A stretch of DNA of 64,000 bases from Aurantiacibacter rhizosphaerae (lineage in GTDB: Bacteria > Pseudomonadota > Alphaproteobacteria > Sphingomonadales > Sphingomonadaceae), in assembly GCF_009807005.1 (NCBI RefSeq), contig NZ_WUBR01000001.1, positions 1,302,001-1,366,000 on the forward strand, given 5' to 3'. Every line of letters starts with the position of its first letter. Position 1 is the stretch's first letter. Positions 34,670-41,781 of this stretch are shown piece by piece. The notes under the pieces are model-generated. The model did no database searches and was not told the DNA's origin. It worked only from the letters and a program-made list of their open reading frames with translations. The translations under genes and the position numbers were made by a program.

Positions 34670-35353
34670 ATGCTGCCACGCGAAGAAATCGCCACTGCCC
34701 AGATCCCCGAAGGCGACACGCTGACGCTGATCAGCCACGGGCGCGATTTCATCATCATGCTGGGCCGGGACGAGCTGATGGGCACGCGCATGCAGTTCAG
34801 CGAGGAACAGCTTGCGCAATTGACGCTGGAACGGCTGGAAATGCCCGCTCCGCGCGTGCTGATCGGCGGCTACGGCATGGGCTTCACCTATCGCGCCGCG
34901 CTGGCTGCCCTCCCGGAAAAGGGCGAGGTGGTGGTGGCCGAGGTCGTGCCCGAAATTCTCGACTGGGCGAAAGGTCCGTTGTCAGAACTCACCGGCAATT
35001 GCCTGGATGATCCGCGTGGCGAGGTGGTGCTGGCGGATGTGGCGGCGCTGATAGACGATGCGGTGGACGAAACGACGCCAAAATATGACGCCATCCTGCT
35101 GGACGTGGACAATGGCCCCGACGGCATCGTGCGCGACGGTAACGAACGGCTCTACACCCGCACCGGCATTGCCCGCATGCGCGATGCGCTGAACGTGGGC
35201 GGCGTGCTGGCCGTATGGTCCGCCGCGCCCGATCACAAGTTTACAGGTCGCCTGAAGGATGCAGGCCTGGACGTGGAGGTGCGCCGCGTGCGCGCACGCC
35301 CTAACAACAAGGGCCCGCAGCACCACATCTGGTTCGCCCGCCGCCAGCGATAG
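34670..35353 (+). CDS. Spermidine-synthase-like methyltransferase-fold protein
   Basis: A 227-residue protein with a Rossmann-type core: the glycine loop is VLIGGYGMGFTYRAALAALP, followed by VVVAEVVPEILDWAKGPL and the acidic motif DAILLDVDNGPDGIVRDGN. This fits the SpeE-like family. The catalytic Asp pattern of true spermidine synthases is only partly present, so the polyamine role is uncertain. It may be a related methyltransferase or aminopropyl transferase. It follows the pnp terminator by about 16 bases. Confidence 0.75.
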   Translation: MLPREEIATAQIPEGDTLTLISHGRDFIIMLGRDELMGTRMQFSEEQLAQLTLERLEMPAPRVLIGGYGMGFTYRAALAALPEKGEVVVAEVVPEILDWAKGPLSELTGNCLDDPRGEVVLADVAALIDDAVDETTPKYDAILLDVDNGPDGIVRDGNERLYTRTGIARMRDALNVGGVLAVWSAAPDHKFTGRLKDAGLDVEVRRVRARPNNKGPQHHIWFARRQR

Positions 35354-35429
35354 GGGGCGCGATTCCTCTCTCATTCCATTTCGTGCTATGGCCCGGCGCA
35401 GGGTTGTGCTGATATTTGGGAGAGAGAAT

Positions 35430-36494
35430 ATGAGCGAGGAACAGATCGATTTCGCCAAAGTCGAGGAGATGGCTGGCAAGATCGTGGGCGATGTTGCAGG
35501 AGCGGTCAGCCTCTTCATGGCCTATATGGGCGATCAGGCTGGCGTGTTTGACGCTATGGATGGCGAAGGCCCCATGACCTGCCAGCAACTGGCGGACAAG
35601 ACCGGCCTCAATCCGAAATATCTGCATGAATGGCTCGGGTCCGTCTCTGCAGCGGGTTACGTTGACTTTCATCCAGATAGCGAGACCTTTGAACTGCCCC
35701 CCGAAAAGGCACTGGTGATGGCCCGCGAGGGGCAGCCTGCCTGTATGCAGGGCTTCATACAAGCCATTGTTGCGCAGTTCGAAACCCACGAGAAGGCCGT
35801 GGAAACGTTCAAATCGGGGGAGGGGCGCGACTGGTCCGATCATTCGCCATGCCTGTTCTGCTCGACAGACCGCTTCTTCCGACCGGGCTACCAGGCCCAC
35901 CTGATCGACGAGTGGCTGCCGGCACTGGATGGCGTGAAAGAAAAGCTGGAAGCAGGCGCCAGGGTGGCGGACATCGGTTGCGGCTATGGCTCGTCTACGG
36001 TGATGATGGCGCAGCGCTTTCCCAATTCAACATTCGTCGGCATCGATTTCCACGAACCTTCGATCGAAAAGGCGCGCGAACAGGCAAGGGAAGCGGGTGT
36101 CTCGAACGTCAGCTTCGAAGTCGCGCGCGCGCAGGATTACTCTGGCAACGATTTCGACTTCGCCTGCATTTTCGATGCGCTGCATGACATGGGCGACCCT
36201 GTCGGCGCGGCGCGACATATCAGAGAAACGCTGAAGGACGATGGCACTTTCATGCTGGTAGAGCCGATGGCGGGCGACAGCATGGCGGCCAACATGCATC
36301 CGCTGGGGCAGATATTCTACGGCTTCAGCACGGTGGCCTGCACGCCTGCATCGCTGGCGCAGGAAGTCGGCCTTGGGCTGGGTGCACAGGCCGGGCAGGC
36401 ACGCCTAACGGAGGTGCTGAACGAGGCGGGTTTTGCCAAGGTGCGCCGCGCAGCGGAAACGCCAACCAATATGGTGCTGGAGGTGACCGGCTAG
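35430..36494 (+). CDS. Class I SAM-dependent methyltransferase with winged-helix domain
   Basis: A 354-residue protein. The N-terminal part is a dimerising winged helix (GPMTCQQLADKTGLNPKYLHEWLGSVSAAGYV), and the catalytic domain has motif I ADIGCGYGSSTVMMAQRFPNSTFVGIDFH near residues 173-202, and FACIFDALHDMGDPVGAARH as motif II-III. This layout resembles small-molecule O-methyltransferases. The ATG at 35430 follows GGGAGAGAGA. The substrate is unknown. It stands beside the spermidine-synthase-like gene but there is no clear co-regulation. Confidence 0.85.
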   Translation: MSEEQIDFAKVEEMAGKIVGDVAGAVSLFMAYMGDQAGVFDAMDGEGPMTCQQLADKTGLNPKYLHEWLGSVSAAGYVDFHPDSETFELPPEKALVMAREGQPACMQGFIQAIVAQFETHEKAVETFKSGEGRDWSDHSPCLFCSTDRFFRPGYQAHLIDEWLPALDGVKEKLEAGARVADIGCGYGSSTVMMAQRFPNSTFVGIDFHEPSIEKAREQAREAGVSNVSFEVARAQDYSGNDFDFACIFDALHDMGDPVGAARHIRETLKDDGTFMLVEPMAGDSMAANMHPLGQIFYGFSTVACTPASLAQEVGLGLGAQAGQARLTEVLNEAGFAKVRRAAETPTNMVLEVTG

Positions 36495-36509
36495 GCCACG
36501 GCGTAGCGC

Positions 36510-37031
36510 CTATCCCGCGGGCGCGGTGCGGATCTGGCCAAGGTAATCCATCTTGCCCACGTCCACCCCCATGTGCCGCAGGATGGCGTAGGCGGTGGTG
36601 GCGTGGAAGAAGAAGTTGGGCTGCGAGAAGCTGAGCAGGAAATTCTCCGCCGTGAAGGGGATATCAACGTCCTTTGCCTTGAAAATGAAATGCATTTCCT
36701 GCCCGACGAAGCTCTCCAGCTCTCCTGTGGAGAGCGCCCGCAGGCTGTTTTCCGCTGCGCCCAGATTGAGGCGCATCTTTTCAAGATCGCTGTCCGGCTC
36801 CTCCAGATCGGGGGAGAAAGTGCCCTTGCGCACCCCCTCGATAGCGCCCAGCGAATGCGCCACCATGCTTTTCACCTGATAGTCGAATGGCAGCATGTCT
36901 TCGGCCAATCTGAACGCCGCGATGTCGCCATCAGCAAGATCGCTCGCCTTGGCCTTTTCGATCCAACCCTGCGCAGAACCCAGCATCTGGATCATGGTGG
37001 GGATGATGGCGTCGTAAAGCGAAATGGTCAT
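36510..37031 (-). CDS. DUF1993-family protein
   Basis: A 173-residue protein with the DUF1993 (DinB-like helical bundle) pattern: SLYDAIIPTMIQMLGSAQGWIEKAK at the start, PFDYQVKSMVAHSLGAIEGVRKG in the middle, and NFLLSFSQPNFFFHATTAYAILRHMGVDVGKMDYLG at the end. Function is unknown. It is convergent with the methyltransferase and overlaps the divergent leader of the MFS gene. Confidence 0.9.
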   Translation of the reverse strand: MTISLYDAIIPTMIQMLGSAQGWIEKAKASDLADGDIAAFRLAEDMLPFDYQVKSMVAHSLGAIEGVRKGTFSPDLEEPDSDLEKMRLNLGAAENSLRALSTGELESFVGQEMHFIFKAKDVDIPFTAENFLLSFSQPNFFFHATTAYAILRHMGVDVGKMDYLGQIRTAPAG

Positions 37032-37173
37032 CGAAAGGTCCTCGCGTCAGGGCTGCGCCATTTGCTGCCACTCCCGGCCAGTGTCTGCAAGGGCGGCGGC
37101 GCCCCGGCGGGCCAGCTTTCTGCGTGACATTCGCCCACCTGCTGGCATTGTGCGAGCGGAGAGGGAGAGATTC

Positions 37174-38529
37174 ATGGCCACGAAGCCGCGCACCACGACA
37201 TTTGGAGAGGCGCTGAACGCGCAGCCGGTGAAGCCCATTCAGTGGGCCATCGTCACCGTTTGCATGCTGGTGCTGGTATGCGACGGGATTGATCTGCAAT
37301 TGCTGGGCGTCGTCGCACCAAAGGTGATGGAGGCGTTCGATGTAACACGCTCCACCTTCGGCATTGCGATGATGGCGGCGCTGATCGGTTTTGGCCTTGG
37401 TGGATGGGGTGGCGGCTGGCTGGGCGATGCCATCGGTCGGCGCTGGACGCTGGTGATCGCTGCGCTGGTGTTTTCGCTGGGAACGATGGCCGCTGCCACA
37501 TCCGAGGGGGTGTGGGCCATGGCCTTCTGGCGCATGTTTGCAGGGCTGGGCTTCGGCGGCGCCTATGCCAATGCGCTGGCAATGGCGGGCGAATGGCTGC
37601 CGGATCGCTGGCGCCCCGTGGCCATCAGCACGCTTGCCGTTGGCACACCCATTGGCGGCACGGTGGTAGGCTGGATCGGGCCTGACCTTGAGGCCGCCTA
37701 TGGCTGGGAAGGCACGTTCATGATCTTTGGCGCGGCCACGCTGCTGGTGGTGCTGGCCATCGGCATTGTCCTGCGTGACAGCCCATCCTTCCTGCTGGCA
37801 CGCGGGCGATCAGAACTGGCGCAGAAACACGCGAAGCTGGTGCTGGATGACGACGTGGCGCTGTCGCCTGACAGGCACCACACGGATAGCGAGGGCGGGC
37901 CGCAGATCGGCGTGCTGCATCCTTCCAATTTCAGGCTGAACCTAGGCATCGGTATCGCCTTTGCCGCATCCACGCTGGTGGCGTACGGCATCCTCAGCTG
38001 GGGAACCACGTTCCTGACGGCGGAGGATTTCACGCTGAACCAGGCGGGCGATGCAGTGGCGCTGGCGGGGCTCAGCTCCATGGTGGGATCGATCCTGTGC
38101 GGCATCATCATGCGCCGCTTCGGATCGAAGATCGTCATGGCGGCGCTGTCTGCCATCATGGTGGTGTGGATGCTGGCCATCGGCTTTACGATAGAGGGCC
38201 TGCCGGATCAGCTGGACGAGGCGCGACGCACCTATGTCACCTGGCTGGTGGGATTGTCCGGATTTGCCTTCAGCGCCGCCATCGCGGGCATGTATGTGAT
38301 GATGACCCACGGCTATCCGCCCAGCTGCCGTTCGGGCGGCATCGGCTTTGGCATATTCATGAGCCGCCTTGGCGCAGTGTCGGCCACGGGGCTGGGTGGG
38401 GCGCTGCTGGATGCTGGCGGCACCAGCGTGTGGCCCTTCTTCGGCACGTTGGCCGCGGCTGCCGTGCTGGTGTCTGCAGCGGCCTTCGTGGTGGATCGCC
38501 ACGTGCCGCCGCTGGGCAAGGAAGGGTAA
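37174..38529 (+). CDS. MFS transporter, aromatic acid:H+ symporter type
   Basis: A 451-residue major-facilitator protein with 12 hydrophobic segments. LVCDGIDLQLLGVVAPKVMEAF in helix 1 (with the Asp that aromatic-acid symporters need), GDAIGRRW between helices 2 and 3, and RMFAGLGFGGAYANA in helix 4 place it in the AAHS family (PcaK, BenK, and similar). Likely substrate is a benzoate-type acid. The ATG at 37174 follows GAGGGAGAGA; an open frame further upstream is ignored. No catabolic genes adjoin it. Confidence 0.85.
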   Translation: MATKPRTTTFGEALNAQPVKPIQWAIVTVCMLVLVCDGIDLQLLGVVAPKVMEAFDVTRSTFGIAMMAALIGFGLGGWGGGWLGDAIGRRWTLVIAALVFSLGTMAAATSEGVWAMAFWRMFAGLGFGGAYANALAMAGEWLPDRWRPVAISTLAVGTPIGGTVVGWIGPDLEAAYGWEGTFMIFGAATLLVVLAIGIVLRDSPSFLLARGRSELAQKHAKLVLDDDVALSPDRHHTDSEGGPQIGVLHPSNFRLNLGIGIAFAASTLVAYGILSWGTTFLTAEDFTLNQAGDAVALAGLSSMVGSILCGIIMRRFGSKIVMAALSAIMVVWMLAIGFTIEGLPDQLDEARRTYVTWLVGLSGFAFSAAIAGMYVMMTHGYPPSCRSGGIGFGIFMSRLGAVSATGLGGALLDAGGTSVWPFFGTLAAAAVLVSAAAFVVDRHVPPLGKEG

Positions 38530-38669
38530 CCTCCTGATTCGCTTGGCGATTGATTTGGGGCTTAACGGTTTTTGCGCAGGCAGAGCCTTCCGGCACAATT
38601 ATCAGCGATTTCAGCAACCGGGCTTGCGTGAATTGGCAGTAACCCTTGGCTTTGGCGCAATGCATCGGC

Positions 38670-39362
38670 ATGGGGGGAAACCCGTTTGAAAAGCGATCAA
38701 CCTACCGCAAGGAAAAGGCTGCCAGATACGTGAATGGAAATGATCAAGTCCTGTCGACCCAAGGTGCACGGCGCGGGGCATTCAGCCGCATGATAGGCCC
38801 GCTGGGCGTGTTTTTCCGGGGCTTTGTGGAAAATCCGAAGATGGTGGGGTCCATTATCCCGTCCTCCCGCGTGACGATCAATGCCATGCTGGACCGGGTG
38901 GATTGGCAACGGTGCAAGCTGTTCGTGGAATATGGGCCGGGCGTGGGCACTTTCTGCCCGCATATCCTGGATCGCCTGCCGCCGGGTGGGCAATTGCTGG
39001 TGATCGACACCAACCCCCGCTTTATCGAATATCTGCAACGCACGGTGGATGACGATCGTTTTCATGCCATTCTTGGTTCGGCAGAGAATGTGGAGGAATA
39101 TGTCCGCCGGCTTGGCCATGAAAAGGCGGATTTCGTCCTTTCGGGCCTGCCGTTTTCATCCCTGCCCGAAGGGGTGGCAACGCGCATCGTCGAAGCCACG
39201 CAGCGCGTGATCCGCAGCGGCGGCGCATTCCTGACCTATCAGTTCCGCCCCACCGCGAAAGAGCTGACCGAGGCACATTTTGACAAGGTGGACACAGGCT
39301 ATGTCTGGCGCAACATTCCCCCCTGCCTGCTGGTGTGGGGCTGGAAAACGGGCGAGGCCTGA
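38670..39362 (+). CDS. Phospholipid N-methyltransferase-like SAM protein
   Basis: A 230-residue methyltransferase of the PmtA/RrmA-like type. The glycine motif VEYGPGVGTFCPHILDRL (about 76-93), LLVIDTNPRFIEYLQRTV and the ADFVLSGLPFSSLPE motif IV agree with phosphatidylethanolamine N-methyltransferases of alphaproteobacteria. NPKMVGSIIPSSR just ahead is also shared with that family. The start is uncertain: ATG at 38670 or GTG at 38730 (after AAGGAAAAGG). It has a shared terminator with gcrA. Confidence 0.75.
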   Translation: MGGNPFEKRSTYRKEKAARYVNGNDQVLSTQGARRGAFSRMIGPLGVFFRGFVENPKMVGSIIPSSRVTINAMLDRVDWQRCKLFVEYGPGVGTFCPHILDRLPPGGQLLVIDTNPRFIEYLQRTVDDDRFHAILGSAENVEEYVRRLGHEKADFVLSGLPFSSLPEGVATRIVEATQRVIRSGGAFLTYQFRPTAKELTEAHFDKVDTGYVWRNIPPCLLVWGWKTGEA

Positions 39363-39378
39363 CGACAGCAAACAGCAC

Positions 39379-39420
39379 AAAAAAGGCCCGCCTTCCGGAT
39401 ATTGGAAAGCGGGCCTTTTT
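39379..39420. terminator. Bidirectional terminator
   Basis: AAAAAGGCCCGC and GCGGGCCTTTTT flank an inner TTCC/GGAA pair, giving a long stem with A-tract before and T-tract after. It can stop both the methyltransferase gene (plus strand) and gcrA (minus strand), which converge here. Confidence 0.9.
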
Positions 39421-39438
39421 GTTAAATGGCTGTTGCCG

Positions 39439-40134
39439 TCAGCGAACGCGCGGTCCGCCAAAGGGCAGGGGCGGCGGGGGACGGCGCGCACCACGGGGCA
39501 GCTGCGCCTGATAGGCCCGACCGCAATGTTCCACGCAATAGGGGAAACCGGGGTTCACCTTTTCTCCGCAGAAGTGGAAATCCGCCTCTCCGGGATGGCC
39601 CATGGGCCAGCGGCACACGCGATCGTTCAGGTCCAGCAGGCTGGTCTTGTCCGCGATGGAAGGATCGGGCTTTGCCGGCACCAATCGGCGCGGCGGGGCC
39701 GGCGGGATCGGCGGCTGCTGATCACCTGGGCCCTGGCGCAGAAAACCACCGGGGCCATAGGATACGATCTTGGGCAGGTCGGATCGCTTGTCCGGCATGG
39801 GCTGCTGCGGATTGGAGTTGGATGCGGGCGCGGCGGCCTGCGGTTCCTGACGCTCCACCGGCTTTGCCGCCGGGGCTTCCGCTGCCTTTCTGGCGGGCGC
39901 GGGTTTCGGCTTTGTTTTGGGCGCTGCTGGTTTTGCAGCAGCCTCCTTCTTCTTGGCAGCCTTCTTCTCGTTCGCCTTTACCGGGCTTGGTCGTGCCTTC
40001 AGGCCCAGACGATGCGCCTTGCCGATCACCGCGTTGCGTGACACGCCGCCCAGTTCGGTGGCAATCTCGCTAGCGGTGGATCCGCCTTCCCACAGCTTTG
40101 TGAGGGTGGCGATGCGTTCTTCAGTCCAGCTCAT
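39439..40134 (-). CDS. gcrA: GcrA-family cell-cycle regulator
   Basis: A 231-residue GcrA. In alphaproteobacteria GcrA works with sigma-70 at methylated promoters to drive S-phase genes. The N-terminal helix-turn-helix MSWTEERIATLTKLWEGGSTASEIATELGGVSRNAVIGKAHRLGL is diagnostic. The middle is a long Lys/Ala/Pro linker, and the C-terminal domain has CRWPMGHPGEADFHFCGEKVNPGFPYCVEHC, with four regularly placed cysteines and His, likely a metal site. The length is in the normal range. Confidence 0.95.
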   Translation of the reverse strand: MSWTEERIATLTKLWEGGSTASEIATELGGVSRNAVIGKAHRLGLKARPSPVKANEKKAAKKKEAAAKPAAPKTKPKPAPARKAAEAPAAKPVERQEPQAAAPASNSNPQQPMPDKRSDLPKIVSYGPGGFLRQGPGDQQPPIPPAPPRRLVPAKPDPSIADKTSLLDLNDRVCRWPMGHPGEADFHFCGEKVNPGFPYCVEHCGRAYQAQLPRGARRPPPPLPFGGPRVR

Positions 40135-40234
40135 GAAGTTATCGTGTTCCGTTCATCTTGCGGACCGCGCACCATTCCGGTCACGGTCCTTTGTGTTCTT
40201 GCCAGCCCGGCACAGGAGAGATAGTCGCGCCCCT

Positions 40235-41125
40235 ATGACCGATCAAGCACCTGCATCACTTTCCGCCACCGGCGATCTTGTGGCAGCCGGCAGCAATGCC
40301 GGTCGCAAATTCCCGCCAAAGGGAGAGCCGCAGATCACCGGCATCAACCGGATCGGGCTGTGGAGTCTCTATATTAAGGAGATCCGCCGCTTTCTCAAGG
40401 TGCAGACGCAGACTGTGTGGGCGCCCGCCGTCACCACATTGCTGTTTCTGGTGATCTTCACCGTGGCGCTGGGCCGATCCGGGCGAGAGATCATGGGCGT
40501 GAATTTCGGCACTTTCGTTGCGCCGGGCCTGATCATGATGGGCATGATGCAGAACGCCTTTGCCAATTCCAGCTTCAGCCTGCTGGCGGGCAAGCTGCAG
40601 GGCACCATCATCGATCTGCTGATGCCGCCCTTGTCAGAGGCGGAACTGATGATCGGCATCGTGATGGCGGCCATCACCCGCGCGGTGATGGTGGGCGGCG
40701 CGGTGGCGCTGGCCATGTGGCTGTATCCGGGTGTGGACCTGCACGTGGCGCACCCTTGGGCGGTGGTGTGGTTCGGCCTGATGGGGGCCACCATGCTGGC
40801 GATTCTGGGCCTGCTGGCCAGCATCTGGGCAGAGAAGTTCGATCATAACGCGGCGATCACCAATTTCGTGATTGCGCCGCTCAGCCTGCTGTCGGGCACG
40901 TTCTACGTGATTTCCAACCTCTCGCCATTTTTCCAGATGGTCAGCAAGGCGAACCCGTTCTTCTACATGATCTCTGGCTTCCGTTTCGGCTTCCTCGGCT
41001 CCAGCGATATTGGCGACACCAATCAGGCGGTGATCGGCGCGGCGATTGGCGTGGGCGTGCTGAACCTGGTGATGGGCTTCATCACCTACCGCGTTCTGAA
41101 AAGCGGCTGGAAGATCAAGAGCTGA
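40235..41125 (+). CDS. ABC-2-type transport permease
   Basis: A 296-residue inner-membrane protein with about six helices between residues 60 and 290. A cytoplasmic amphipathic helix (LWSLYIKEIRRFLKV) and the FVAPGLIMMGMMQNAFANSSFS stretch fit the ABC-2 family that exports capsule, lipid or drug molecules. No ATPase gene adjoins it in this window, so its partner is elsewhere or lost. The ATG at 40235 has an AGGAGAG site about 14 bases upstream, rather far. Confidence 0.85.
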   Translation: MTDQAPASLSATGDLVAAGSNAGRKFPPKGEPQITGINRIGLWSLYIKEIRRFLKVQTQTVWAPAVTTLLFLVIFTVALGRSGREIMGVNFGTFVAPGLIMMGMMQNAFANSSFSLLAGKLQGTIIDLLMPPLSEAELMIGIVMAAITRAVMVGGAVALAMWLYPGVDLHVAHPWAVVWFGLMGATMLAILGLLASIWAEKFDHNAAITNFVIAPLSLLSGTFYVISNLSPFFQMVSKANPFFYMISGFRFGFLGSSDIGDTNQAVIGAAIGVGVLNLVMGFITYRVLKSGWKIKS

Positions 41126-41127
41126 AC

Positions 41128-41508
41128 CTAGTGCGTCAGGCTGCGGCGCAGGAAATAGCGACCGGCGCGGAAATCTTCGAACAGCTGGTCCACCTGCGGA
41201 TGGTCGATCGGTTCGCCATCTGTATCGATAGAGAGGTTCTGCTGGCTGACATAGGCGACGTAGGAACTGTCCTCGTTCTCTGCCAACAGGTGATAGAACG
41301 GCTGGTCCCGATCCGGGCGCTGCCCTTCCGGGATCTGCTCAAACCATTCTTCCGAATTGGCGTAGACCGGATCGATATCGAAAACCACGCCGCGAAAATC
41401 GAACTTGCGGTGTTTCACGATGTCCCCGATTGCAAAGCGGGCACGCGACCGGCGGGGCGCATCGATGAGCCGACCGGCCTGGGATGAATAGAATTCAGAG
41501 CGTTCCAT
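41128..41508 (-). CDS. hspQ: HspQ-family heat-shock protein
   Basis: A 126-residue protein of the HspQ/YccV hemimethylated-DNA-binding family. The core is RFAIGDIVKHRKFDFRGVVFDIDPVYANSEEWFEQIPEGQRPDRDQPFYHLLAE, followed by YVAYVSQQNLSIDTDGEPIDHPQVDQLFEDF. In E. coli HspQ is a Lon adaptor and affects DnaA. I took the ATG at 41508; the frame is open to 41769 through the tRNA gene, which is not a real extension. It converges on the ABC-2 permease. Confidence 0.93.
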   Translation of the reverse strand: MERSEFYSSQAGRLIDAPRRSRARFAIGDIVKHRKFDFRGVVFDIDPVYANSEEWFEQIPEGQRPDRDQPFYHLLAENEDSSYVAYVSQQNLSIDTDGEPIDHPQVDQLFEDFRAGRYFLRRSLTH

Positions 41509-41669
41509 GGCCCGAATATATGCCGTGCCTTCGCCGTAACAAGCGCCAGCGTAAGCCCGTCCCCCGATTTTACGACGAAAAGGCGCGGAAGGGACTTGGC
41601 AAGCGATAACCAGTCGGCTAACCGCCGCGCTTCCCATCGACTGCGGGTTTAAGCTGACACCCCGTTTGC

Positions 41670-41760
41670 GGAGAGGTGCCGGAGTGGTCGAACGGGGCAG
41701 TCTCGAAAACTGTTGAGCTCCTATGGGGTTCCGAGGGTTCGAATCCCTCCCTCTCCGCCA
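41670..41760 (+). tRNA. tRNA-Ser (anticodon CGA)
   Basis: GGAGAGG (41670-41676) pairs with CCTCTCC (41750-41756), followed by G and an encoded CCA at 41758-41760. The anticodon loop CTCGAAA holds CGA at 41704-41706, reading UCG. A long variable arm and a GGTTCGAATCC T-loop are present, as expected for a class II serine tRNA. Confidence 0.95.
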
Positions 41761-41781
41761 CTCACTCACAGAACAACTACT

